NCBI GenBank assembly: GCA_037974335.1
Contig: CM075760.1
Location: 16,114,059-16,178,058, forward strand
Direction: 5' to 3'
Origin: Prionace glauca
Taxonomy: Eukaryota > Chordata > Chondrichthyes > Carcharhiniformes > Carcharhinidae
Length of the DNA stretch: 64,000 nt
Shown here piece after piece: positions 29,954 to 39,113 of this stretch. How positions within the stretch are numbered: the stretch's first letter is position 1; every line of letters begins with the position of its first letter. Made by a program: the position numbers and the translations under genes. The notes under the pieces are model-generated. The model saw only the letters and a list, made by a program, of their open reading frames with translations, had not been told where the DNA came from and did not search any database.

Positions 29954-30907
29954 ATGGAAGAGAACAGCACCATTCACAGTGGAGAGAAACTGTACACATG
30001 TTCTCTGTGTGGACAAGACTTTAACCAATCATCCAGCCTTTCGGAGCACAGTTGCAGCCACAACAGGAAGAAAGTGTGGAAATGTGGGGACTGTGACAAG
30101 GAATTCAACTACCCATCCCTGCTGGAAACTCATCGGCGCAGTCACACTGGGGAGAGACCATATACCTGCTCCCAGTGTGGGAAGGGTTTTGCTCACCCAT
30201 CCACCCTACTAAAACACCAGCGAATTCACACGGGGGAGAAACCGTTCACCTGCTCCCAGTGTGGAAAGCGATTTGCTCACTCGTCCAATCTGCTGAAACA
30301 TCAGCGAATGCACACCGGAGAGAGACCGTTCACCTGCTCCGTGTGTGGCAAGGGATTCACCCAGTCATCCAACCTCGCGTTGCACAAGCAAATTCACACT
30401 GAGGAGAAGCCATTCACCTGCTCCCAGTGTGGGAAGGGATTCAGTCGGTCATCAAACTTGCTGATACACCAGAGTGTTCACACTGGGGAGAGGCCGTTCA
30501 CCTGCTCCCAGTGTGGGAAGGGATTTGCTCACTCGCACACCCTGCGGACACACCAGCGAATTCACACTGGGGAGAGGCCGTACACCTGCTCTGTGTGCGG
30601 GAAGGGATTCAACCAGTCATCCAACCTGGCAATACACAAGCAAGGGCACACTGGGGAGAGACCATTCGCCTGCTCCCAGTGTGGGAAGGGATTTGCTCAC
30701 TCAGCCAATCTGCTGAAACACCAGAGAGTTCACACTGGGGAGAGGCCGTTCATTTGCTCTGTTTGTGGGAAAGGTTTCGTTCGCTCATCCAACCTGCGGT
30801 TACACCAGCGAGTTCACACTGGGGAGAGACCGTTCATCTGCTCCACGTGTGGGAAGGGATTCACTCAGTCGTCCACTCTGCAGACACACCAGCGAGTCCA
30901 CAAGTAA
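29954..30907 (+). CDS. ZNF-D: C2H2 zinc-finger protein, 11 fingers, most complete copy
   Basis: A 317-codon frame from ATG (AACATGGAAG) begins [16 protein letters not shown] and continues through eleven complete C2H2 fingers to HQRVHK. The upstream TTG start read by some tools only adds two codons. Finger 1 ([21 protein letters not shown]) is intact here but broken in A, C, F, G and H, so D shows the ancestral layout. The linker after finger 1 is atypical (NRKKVWKC). Helix residues -1,2,3,6: QSSE, YSLT, HSTK, HSNK, QSNL, RSNI, HHTT, QSNI, HANK, RSNL, QSTT. Only a 9-residue leader precedes the first finger; no KRAB or BTB. Expected to be a nuclear sequence-specific DNA-binding protein. Confidence 0.9.
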   Translation: MEENSTIHSGEKLYTCSLCGQDFNQSSSLSEHSCSHNRKKVWKCGDCDKEFNYPSLLETHRRSHTGERPYTCSQCGKGFAHPSTLLKHQRIHTGEKPFTCSQCGKRFAHSSNLLKHQRMHTGERPFTCSVCGKGFTQSSNLALHKQIHTEEKPFTCSQCGKGFSRSSNLLIHQSVHTGERPFTCSQCGKGFAHSHTLRTHQRIHTGERPYTCSVCGKGFNQSSNLAIHKQGHTGERPFACSQCGKGFAHSANLLKHQRVHTGERPFICSVCGKGFVRSSNLRLHQRVHTGERPFICSTCGKGFTQSSTLQTHQRVHK

Positions 30908-31076
30908 CTATTGTGATTGGATTTTTCTGTTGAATGATTCATTGAATAATTCTACGCCTGTTGAGACATCACAGCAGTCACTTCGATTAGACTTATTATC
31001 TGCTCTGACTCTTGGGGAAAGCAAAATACTTTCAAATTATATATATGCAAACTGAAGGCATTGATTTGATGATGCA

Positions 31077-31164
31077 AATAAAGAGACATGTACTAACATA
31101 GCGTGACATTAGGAGGTAGATATCTGTAATGTTTCACTCTGTAAATAAACCTGCACCAAATAAA
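31077..31164 (+). terminator. Polyadenylation signals of ZNF-D
   Basis: AATAAA at 31077, 31144 and 31159, 170 to 255 bases after the stop. Confidence 0.55.
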
Positions 31165-31296
31165 GATTGGCTCCAACTTCTTCCTTCATTATAAGGCTCT
31201 CAAGGTTATAACACGATAAGAGAGAATGTTTTCTCAGGGTGGAGATTGGAAACCAGAAGAAATTATATTTCAGACAGAAGTTAACAATTCAAGCAG

Positions 31297-31700
31297 TTTT
31301 TGTGAGAAGTGGCTGAAAGCGAGTGCGAATTGTCAGGGTCAGATTACCTGGTGATGCCCTTGGAGTCTGAACCATGTGAAAGTGGAGATGTGGACAACGG
31401 TTACATCCCTACCAAGGGGGAAACAAGGTCTGACCTTGGCTTGTCACCACCCAGCAAAAGGAAACGCAGAAGCAGTGTATTTTGTGAGCTGGATGTCAGT
31501 TGGCAACTGATAAAGGCTTGGATCTTCTGTTTGGGTTCAGTGATGAGATTGGCAAGATAGGTGATCTACTGGATGGTTATGAAACATGGTTGACAGGTTT
31601 TGTAAAGGTGGGGGGTGGTGAAAGCGGCTTTAGCAGATCTGGATATCACAACAAAAGACAGATTGGGACAGCACTAATAAACAAATGAACTCCAGGAATG
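31297..31700 (+). other. Unrecognised open frame
   Basis: A frame of about 80 codons from 31309 is acidic (ESECELSGSDYLVMPLESEP) with a basic run PPSKRKRR that resembles a nuclear-localisation signal. A second short frame overlaps at 31500. No domain recognised. It lies between ZNF-D and a CR1 and could be LINE 5' sequence, a host exon, or chance. Confidence 0.25.
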
Positions 31701-32556
31701 ACTGGGGATCAATTAACAAGTGCTTCAGGTCTGACTCAAAATAACATCATGTGATGAACTTCCCAAAGTGGAAAATTAAGGCTTTCGCAATGAGACACAG
31801 CACAGAATTCTGAGAAATTAGAGATAGCACTAAATCCAAGGTAAAGACATACAAATTGGCCAAGGGCAACAACAGACCTGAGGATGGGGAGCAGTTTAGA
31901 ATTCAGCAAAGGAGGACCAAGGGACTGATCAAGAAGAGGAAAGTGGAAAATGAGAGTAAGCTTGCAGAGAACATAAAAACGGACTGTAAAAGTTTCTATA
32001 GATATGTGACGAGAAAAAGATTGATGAAGACAAATGTAGCTGCCTTGCTGTCAGAAACAGGGATTTATAATGGGGAACAGATAAATAGCTGACCAACTGA
32101 CTACTTTGGTTCTGTCCTCACAAAGGGGGACACAAGTAATACACCAAAAATGTTGGGGAACGCAGGGTTTAGTGAAAGGGAGGAACTGATAGAGATCAGT
32201 ATTAGTAGAGAAAAAGTGTTGGGGAAACTGATGTGATTGAAATCCTATAAATCCCCAGGACTTGATAATTTGCATCCCAGATTACTGAAGGAAGGTGTCT
32301 GAGAAAAAGTGGATGCATTGGTGGTCATCTTCAAAGTTCTATAAACTCTGGAACAGTTTCTACAGGTTGGAGGTGCAGCTAATGCAGCCCCACTATTTAA
32401 AAAGGGAGGCAGAGAGAAAACAAGGAATTATAGACCACTAAGCCTGACACTTGGTGGGGAATATTCAAGAATCCATTTTCAAAGATTTTGTCACAAAACA
32501 TTTGAAAAACAGTGGCAGGATTGGACAGAGTCAGCATGGATTTAGGAAAGTGAAAT

Positions 32557-32684
32557 TGTAAGAACTAGCAGCAGGAGTGGGCCATCTAGCCCTTCGAGCC
32601 TGCCCCGCCATTCAATAAGATCATGGCTGATCTGAAGTGGATCAGTTCCACTTTCCCGCTTTCTCCCCATCTCAAAAGTCATTG
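32557..32684 (-). mobile_element. CR1 family B 3' end inside the old CR1
   Basis: GCAGCAGGAGTGGGCCATCT to CCCGCTTTCTCCCCATCTC, a tail-only copy. Confidence 0.8.
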
Positions 32685-33308
32685 TGCTTGACAAAAACTA
32701 TTAAAATTCTTTGAGGATACAACTAGTAGAGTTGATGAGGGGGAGCCAGTTGATGTGCTTTATTTCAACTTTCAGAAGGATTTTGAAAAAGTCCCACGTA
32801 AAAGATAATGGACTATGATTTAAATGTTTTAAAAAAATGCAGCATGCTGCTGTGCAGAGGGACCTGGGTGTCCTTGTGCAGGAATCTCAAGGAGTCGGTT
32901 TGCAAGTGCAGCAGGTAATTAAGGTAAATGGAATTTTGTCCTTCATTGCTAGAGGGATGGAGTTTAAAAACAGCGAAGTTATGTTGCAGCTGTATAAGGT
33001 GCTGGTGAGGCCACACTTGCAGTACTGTATAGAGCTTTGGTGTCCCTGAGAAAGGATATACTGGCACTGGAGGGGGTGCAGAGGAGATTCACTAGGTTGA
33101 TTCTGGAGTTGAGAGGGTCGGCTTATGAGGAGAGATTGAGTAGACTGGGACTATACTCATTGGAATTCAGAAGAATGAGGGGAGGTCTGATAGAAACATT
33201 AAAGATTATGAAAGGAGTAGGTAAGATAGAAGCAGGGACTTTGTTTCCACTGGCAGATGAAACTAGAAATAGGGGCATGTCCCCAAAATAAGAGGAAGCA
33301 GATTTAAT

Positions 33309-33749
33309 AAGAACATAAGAAATAGGAGCAGGAGTAGGCCATCTAGCCCTTCGAGCCTGCCCCGCCATTCAATAAGATTATGGCTGATCTGTCGTGGCTC
33401 AGTTCCACCTTCCCGCTCTCTCCCCATAACCCTTAATCCCTTCTCTTATCAAAAACCCATCAACCCGTTTCTTAAAAATATTTAGCGAGGCAGCCTCCAC
33501 CAGTTCAACGGGCAGAATTCCAGAGATTCACTACCCTTTGAGTGAAGAAGTTCCTCCTCAACTCTGTTCTAAACTGCCTCCCCTTTATCTTGAGGCTGTG
33601 TCCCCTAGTCCTACTGTCCTTTCTGAGCGGGAAGAGTCTCTCCACCTCTATCCTATCCATCCCATTCATCATCTTATACGTCTCAATGAGATCTCCCCTC
33701 ATTCTTCTAAACTCTAACGAGTACAAGCCTAGTTTATTCAGCCTCTCGG
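33309..33749 (-). mobile_element. CR1 family B 3' end with RT C-terminus inside the old CR1
   Basis: Minus frame YSLEFRRMRGDLIETYKMMN to FFTQRVVNLWN; tail AACATAAGAAATAGGAGCAG. Confidence 0.88.
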
Positions 33750-34015
33750 ACTGAGTTGAGGAGAAACTTTTTCACACAAAGGGTTATGAATCTGTGGAAT
33801 TCCCTGCACAGTAAAGCAGTTGAGGCTACCTCATTGAATGTTTTTAAGGCGAGGATAGATAAATTTTTGAACAATAAAGGGATTAATGGGCGGGCAGTTA
33901 AGTCCATGATAAGCTGAGTCCATGATAAGATCAGCCATGATCTTATTCAATGGTAGAGCAGGTTCGAGAGGCGAGATGACCTACTCCTGCTTCTAGTTCA
34001 TGTGTTCTTATGTGT

Positions 34016-34112
34016 AAAATTAAAGCACATGGGATTGGGTTAATGTGTTGAGATGGATAGACAACTAGTTGGTAGACAGGAAACAAAGAGTAGGAATGGA
34101 CGGGTCTTTTTC
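34016..34112 (+). mobile_element. CR1 LINE fragment (outer element of a triple nest, part 1)
   Basis: AAAGCACATGGGATTGGGTT, GACAACTAGTTGGTAGACAG and GGACGGGTCTTTTTC match CR1 RT between the K-V-P-H and S-G-V-P-Q-G blocks. Continues at 35893. Confidence 0.7.
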
Positions 34113-34320
34113 TAAATGGCGGCACAGTGGTTAGCACAGCTGCTGCACAGCCCCAGGGACCCAAGTTCAATTCCCGGCTTGGGTTACTGTCTGTGTGGAG
34201 TTTGCACATTCTTCCCGTGCCTGCATGAGTTTCCTCCCACATTCTGAAAGACGTGCTGGTTAGGTACATTGACCTGAACAGGTGCCTGTGACGACAAGGG
34301 AATTTCACAGTAACTTCATT
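34113..34320 (+). mobile_element. tRNA-headed SINE, tail type 2, part 1 (middle element of the nest)
   Basis: GGCGGCACAGTGGTTAGCAC, GTTCAATTCCCGGCTTGGGT, and tail GGGAATTTCACAGTAACTTC; cut at TTCATTG by the CR1 at 34321. Confidence 0.85.
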
Positions 34321-35837
34321 GAACATAAGAAATAGGAGCAGGAGTAGGCCATCTAGCCCGTGGAGCCTGCCCCGCCATTCAATAAGATCATGGCTGATCT
34401 GTCATGGCTCAGTTCCACATTCCCGCCCTCTCTCCATAACCCTTAATCCCCTTGCCTATCAAAAACCTATCAACCCGCGTCTTAAAAATATTTAGCAAGG
34501 CAGCCTCCACCACTTCAACGGGCAGAGAATTCCAGAGATTCATCACCCTTTGAGTGAAGAAGTTCCTCCTCAACTCCGTTCTAAACCGCCCCCCCCTTTA
34601 TCTTTGTGTCCTCTAGTCCTACTGTCCTTTCTGAGCAGGAAGAGCCTCTCCACCTCTATCCTATCCATCCCATTCAACATCTTATACGTCTCAATGAGAT
34701 CTCCCCTCATTCTTCTAAACTGTAACGAGTACAAGCCTAGTTTATTCAGCCTCTCTTCATAGTTCAACCCCCTCAACTCCGGAATCAGCCTAGTAAACCT
34801 CCTCTGCACTCCCTCCAAGGCCAAAATATCCTTGTGTAAGTGCGGTGACCAAAACTGCACACAGTACTCCAGCTGCGGCCTCACCAATGCCCTGTACAGC
34901 TGCAGCAAGACCTCCCTACTTTTATATTCAATCCCCCTCGCTATGAAGGCCAGCATCCCATTTGCCCTCCTGACCACCTGCTGCACCTGCAAGCTGGGTT
35001 TTTGCGACTCATGCACAAGGACCCCGAGGTCCCTCTGCACCGTCGCAAGCTGCAGTTTTTCACCACGTAAGTAATCATCCTTCCTACCATTATTCCTACT
35101 AAAGTGGACAACCTCACATTTGCCAACATTAAATTCCATTTGCCAGTTCCTGGCCCATTCGCCCAGCCTATCTAGATCCTTCGACAGACTCTCCACACCC
35201 TCCGCACAATTTTCCGTTCCACCAATCTTCGTGTCATCAGCAAATTTTGACACCATACACTCGGTTACCTCCTCCAGATCATCTATATAAATGGTGAATA
35301 GCTGAGGTCCCAGCACCGACCCCTGGGACACTCCACTAGTCACCAACCGCCAATCCGAATAGCACCCATTGACCCCCACTCTCTGCCTCCTATTTGACAG
35401 CCAATCCTCTATCCATGCTAATACCCTACCCCCAATTCCATGTCCCCTGACCTTCTGTAATAACCTCTTGTGAGGTACCTTGTCAAACGCCTTCTGAAAA
35501 TCAAGAAACACCACATCCACCGGCTCTCCTCTATCCACCGCCCTAGACACATCCTCATAGAACTCCAATAAATTCGTCAGACACGACTTCCCCTTAACAA
35601 AACTGTGCTGCGTCTGCTCTACCAAACAATTCTCCTCAAGATGCCTCGCTATTTTCTCCTTGATCACGGATTCTAACATTTTTCCTATAACAGATGTTGA
35701 CCTAACCGGCCTACAATTCCCCACCTTTTGCCTGCCACCCTTCTTAAACAAGGGCGTAACATTAGCTGTTTTCCAATCTTCCGGCACTTCCCCGGAATCC
35801 AGCGACGTTTGGAAAATAATCACCAAGGCAATCATTG
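34321..35837 (-). mobile_element. CR1 LINE family B, long RT frame (inner element of the nest)
   Basis: The minus frame 35835-34570 is open for 421 codons: TSLDSGEVPEDWKTANVTPL, FKKGGRQKVGNCRPV, VVFLDFQKAFDKVPHKRL, SQGSVLGPQLFTIYIDD (V-P lost to V-S), KFADDTK, LVRPQLEYCVQFWSPH and RRMRGDLIETYKM. The last part of the C-terminus is in another frame. Tail GAACATAAGAAATAGG. TCATTG flanks both ends. Confidence 0.9.
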
Positions 35838-35880
35838 CAATGTTAATCTAAGCCTTACTTGTGACTAATAAATAAATTTT
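35838..35880 (+). mobile_element. SINE tail type 2, part 2
   Basis: GCAATGTTAATCTAAGCCTT and ACTTGTGACTAATAAATAAA complete the SINE cut at 34320. Confidence 0.85.
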
Positions 35881-35892
35881 TCCAAAACTTTT

Positions 35893-36290
35893 TTAGAATG
35901 TCAGGAAGTGACTAATGAGGTACTGCAGGGGTCAGAGTTGGGACTTCAACTCGTTACTACATATATATTAATGATTTAGATGACAGAACTAAATGCAATA
36001 TCTCCAAATTTGCAAATGACACAAAGCAAGGTGGGAGGGTGAGATGTGAGGAGGATGCAGCGATCCTCCAGTGTAATTTGACAAGGTGACTGAGTGGGCA
36101 AATGATTGGCAGATGCAGTATAATTTGGATAAATATGTGGTTATCCACTGTGGTAGTAAAATTGACAAATTACTATCCAAATAGCCACATAGTAGGAGGG
36201 AAAATATGCAAAACAACCTGGGTGTTCTTGCACACGAGCCACTAAGGTTAGCATGCAGTTGTAAAAGGCAGTCTCTCTTCCCCTTTACAC
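35893..36290 (+). mobile_element. CR1 LINE fragment (outer element, part 2)
   Basis: GTACTGCAGGGGTCAGAGTT and ATATTAATGATTTAGATGAC (Y-I-N-D-L-D-D), GCAAATGACACAAAGCAAGG at the catalytic block. Decayed. Confidence 0.72.
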
Positions 36291-36296
36291 TGTCCT

Positions 36297-36580
36297 CAAT
36301 CATCAAATTCATACAGGGTCCACCCCTGGTGCTTTAGCACGTACACCACATCCATGGCGGTCACCGTTTTGTGCTTGGTGTGTTCAGTGTAGATCTCTGA
36401 TCACATTCTCCAAAAAACACCTTCAACACCCCGCGGACCTCCTCATAGGTCAGGCTGGAGATACGCTTGATGCCTCCACGGTGAGCCAGGTGCCTGATGG
36501 CAGGTTTGGTAATGCCTTGAATATTGACGCGGAGCACCCTTTATAAGCCCTTTACCACCTTTCCCTAGGGAAGCCAGGAG
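36297..36580 (-). pseudogene. Histone H4 pseudogene
   Basis: The minus strand reads G-K-G-G-K-G-L near 36570, then [38 protein letters not shown] and, after frameshifts, V-T-A-M-D-V-V-Y and [10 protein letters not shown]-stop, against H4 [20 protein letters not shown] and QGRTLYGFGG. About 20 residues between KGL and NIQG are shortened, and at least two frameshifts follow. Core nucleosome protein by origin, not functional here. It is the first of a row of dead housekeeping RNA/histone sequences. Confidence 0.9.
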
Positions 36581-36614
36581 AAATCGAATGAGAGAAAAGT
36601 GAATTCCTCAGAGC

Positions 36615-36761
36615 CACCTGGGGTGAAACTATGATCGAGCGGGTAGTTCGCTCAAGATGAGGCTAGCCCATTGCACTTCAGGTGTGCTGACACCTGTGAT
36701 GGTCCCAAATGCAGGATACTCAACTGGAAAATTTGTGGTAGAGGGGGACTGTGTTCGTGCT
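36615..36761 (+). pseudogene. U1 snRNA-derived sequence
   Basis: Matches U1 through CCATTGCACTTCAGGTGTGC (U1 CCATTGCACTCCGGATGTGC), then CCCAAATGCAGGATACTC and AATTTGTGGTAGAGGGGGAC (U1 AATTTGTGGTAGTGGGGGAC). The Sm-site region is retained. The 5' end lacks the ATACTTACCTG splice-recognition sequence, and the last few bases of stem-loop IV are missing. A pseudogene or the head of a retroposon, not a working U1. Confidence 0.88.
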
Positions 36762-36765
36762 GTGT

Positions 36766-36813
36766 GGTGCTGCAGCTTGGTGGGTTAAAGCACTTGCCTA
36801 GTAAACAGGAGAT
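36766..36813 (+). pseudogene. tRNA-Thr(AGT)-like gene, 5' half
   Basis: Collinear with vertebrate tRNA-Thr(AGT): the A-box region GCTTGGTGGGTTAAAGC, then anticodon arm CCTAGTAAACAGG with loop CTAGTAA, ending GAGAT. The 3' half is at 37603; a CR1 family-B copy sits between. Confidence 0.85.
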
Positions 36814-37602
36814 AACATAAGAACATAAGAAATAGGAGCAGGAGTAGGCCATCTGGCCCTTCGAGCCTGCCCCGCCAAACAATAAGATCATGGCTGATCT
36901 GTCGTGGCTCAGTTCCACTTTCCGGCCCTCTTTGGCTCAGTTCCACTTTCCGGCCCTCTCCCCATAACCCTTAATCCCCTCTCTTATCAAAAACCCATCA
37001 ACCCGCTTCTTGAAAATATTTAGCCATTTCAATGGGTAGAGAATTCCAGAGATTCACCACCCTTTGAGTGAAGAAGTTCCTCCTCAACTCCGTTCTAAAA
37101 CGCCCCCTCTTTATCTTGAGGCTGTGCCCCCTAGTCCTAGTGTCTTTTTTGAGCGGGAAGAGTCTCTCCACCTCTATCCTATCCATCCCATTCATCATCT
37201 TATGTGTCTCAATGAGATCTCCCCTCATTCTTCTAAACTCTAACGAGTACAAGCCTAGTTTATTCAGCCTCTCCTCATAGCTCAACCCCCTCAACTCCGC
37301 TATCAGCCTGGTAAACCTCCTCTGCACTCCCTCCAAGGCCAAAATATCTTTGCGTAGGTGCGGCGCCCAAAACTGCACACAGTACTCCAGCTGCGGCCTC
37401 ACCAATGCCCTATACAGCTGCAGCAAGACCTCCCTACTTTTATATTCAATCCCCCTTGCTATGAAGGCCAGCATCCCATTCGCCTTCCTGACCACCTGCA
37501 AGCTGGGTTTTTGCGACTCATGCACAAGGACCCTGAGGTCCCTCTGCACCGTCGCCTGCTGCAGTTTTTCGCCCGTAAGTAATAGTCCTTCCTACCATTC
37601 TT
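36814..37602 (-). mobile_element. CR1 LINE family B inside the tRNA-Thr sequence
   Basis: Minus frame 37549-36998 gives QRDLRVLVHESQKPSLQVVR, LVRPQLEYCVQFWAPH, RRMRGDLIETHKMMNGMD and FFTQRVVNLWNSLP. Near the 3' end GGCTCAGTTCCACTTTCCGG is tandemly duplicated (36905-36955). Confidence 0.9.
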
Positions 37603-37629
37603 CCTGAGTTTGAATCTCAGTGATGTTCT
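37603..37629 (+). pseudogene. tRNA-Thr(AGT)-like gene, 3' half
   Basis: CCTGAGTTTGAATCTCAG is the T-arm (tRNA CCTGGGTTCGAATCCCAG), followed by TGATGTTCT as the acceptor strand. Joins the half ending at 36813 without loss. Confidence 0.85.
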
Positions 37630-37633
37630 TCAT

Positions 37634-37673
37634 ATCGCTTCTCGGCCTTTTGGCTAAGATCAAGTGTAGTATC
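37634..37673 (+). pseudogene. U2 snRNA 5' domain, 40 bases
   Basis: Identical to the first 40 bases of vertebrate U2 (ATCGCTTCTCGGCCTTTTGG to GTGTAGTATC), including the branch-site recognition sequence. The rest of U2 is absent; an unrelated sequence follows. Four bases separate it from the tRNA end. Confidence 0.9.
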
Positions 37674-37743
37674 AACATGTTGTACTTGGTTGAAGTCATT
37701 AGGTTACAGTTTAGCTTCATTCGAAGCAATTTTTAAAAGCGGC

Positions 37744-37960
37744 ATCTCGGCCTTTCGGCTAAGATGCAACTGAGATCAAGCCTTGGAGGGGGAGCACTGC
37801 CTACTCCAATCAGCTTGGACCATGTAGATCAAGCCCAAGACAGGAGGTGAGAGCCCTGTCTTGCCAGCTTGGATCGGGAATGTCTCAACTTGTTGAGACT
37901 CTGAATTGGACTTGATTGGATTGAATTGGAATAAAAACATAAAAAAAGGGAATGGAGTGA
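37744..37960 (+). repeat. Second U2-like head with structured body and A-rich tail (SINEU-like candidate)
   Basis: CATCTCGGCCTTTCGGCTAAGAT repeats U2 stem-loop I. The body can form three hairpins: TGGAG/CTCCA at about 37784-37807, CAAGACAGG/CCTGTCTTG at 37836-37863 and GTCTCAAC/GTTGAGAC at 37882-37899. Ends TTGGAATAAAAACATAAAAAAA. No other copy in the window. Confidence 0.55.
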
Positions 37961-38059
37961 GAAAAGAAACAAAGGAATAAAAGTTGTGCCTGGAGTAGGG
38001 GGGCTGCTGACTGATAGAAAAATAAAACAATCAAAGAAAAATAAACAAAATAGGCTGAG

Positions 38060-38890
38060 TTTATAGAATCATAGAGGTTTACAGCATGGAAACAGGCGCT
38101 TCAGCCCAATTTGACCATGCTGCCCCTTTTTTAACCCTAAGCTAATTCCAGTTGCCCGCATTTGGCCCATATCCCTCGATACCCATCGTACCCATGTAAC
38201 TGTTAAGTGCTTTTTAAAAGAAAAAATTGTACCCGCCTCTACTACTACCTCTGGCAGCATGTTCCAGGCATTCACCACCTTCTGTGTGAAAAAACTGACC
38301 CTCTGGACACTTTTGTATCTTTCCCCTCTCACCTTAACCCTATGACTTCTAGTTTTAGACTCCCCTACCTTTGGGAAAAGATACTGACTATCTAGCTGAT
38401 CCATGCCCCTCATTATTTTATGGACCTCTATAAGATCACCCCTCAGCCTTCTATGCGCCTGAGAAAAAAGTCCCTGTCTATCCAGCCTCTCCTTATAACT
38501 CAAACCATCAAGTCCTGGTAGCATCTTTTCTGCACTCTTTCTAATTTAATAATAACCTTTCTATAATAGGATGACAAGAACCGTACACAATAACCCAAAT
38601 GTGGCCTTACCAATAACTTGTACAACTTCTGCAAGACGTCCCAACTCCTGTATTCAATGTTCTGACCAATGAAACCAAGCATGCTAAATGCCTTCCTCAC
38701 CACTTGTCTACCTGTGATTCCACTTTCAAGGAACTATGAACCTGTACCCCTAGATCTCTTTGTTCTGTAACTCTCCCCAACGCCCTACCATTAACTGAGT
38801 AAGTCCTGCCCTGGTTCAATCTACCAAAATGCATCACCACGCATTTATCTAAATTAAACTCCGTCTGCTATACATCAGCCTACTGGCCCA
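38060..38890 (-). mobile_element. CR1 LINE family D
   Basis: Minus frames give LSYKERLDRQGLFSQAHRRL, RGDLIEVHKIMRGMDQLDSQ and FFTQKVVNAWNMLPEVVVEA, then VRKAFSMLGFIGQNIEYRSW. Tail TAGAATCATAGAGGTTTACAGC. Several frameshifts. Confidence 0.85.
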
Positions 38891-38989
38891 ATTGAGAGTT
38901 TACTCTCAAGAGTAAAGAGAGTTTATGCTCTGAAACTATTGGACTAAGTGTCCAGAAGGCTGTAAAATGTGAGTATGGGTGGTGAATGG

Positions 38990-39113
38990 ATGACCTATGA
39001 GGAGAGGCTGAATAAACTAGGCTTGTACTCGTTAGAGTTGAGAAGAATGAAGGGAGATCTTATTGAGACATATAAGATGATGAATGGGACGCATAGGATA
39101 GAGGTGGAGAGAC
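38990..39113 (+). mobile_element. CR1 family B internal fragment
   Basis: CCTATGAGGAGAGGCTGAAT to GATAGAGGTGGAGAGACG; cut by the family-A copy that follows. Confidence 0.8.

Larger units (their letters stand above)
31780..34015 (+). mobile_element. Old CR1 LINE, twice interrupted
   Basis: Pre-RT block (KSFYRYVTRKRLMKTNVAAL at 31985), then RT remnants around N-x-H-P-R-L-L-K-E, F-K-K-G-G, a Y-F-N-F-x-K-x-F-E-K-V-P at 32760, MLQLYKVLVRPHLQYCIELW at 32980 and YEERLSRLGLYSLEFRRMRG at 33127. After an inserted family-B end it resumes at 33750 and closes with CTACTCCTGCTTCTAG and GTTCTTATGTG. Many stops. Confidence 0.8.

Noticed and set aside
36615-36761. Functional U1 snRNA gene
   Set aside because: The 5' splice-site recognition sequence is missing and stems carry many changes.
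37634-37673. Functional U2 snRNA gene
   Set aside because: Only 40 of about 190 bases are present; no Sm site or downstream stem-loops.
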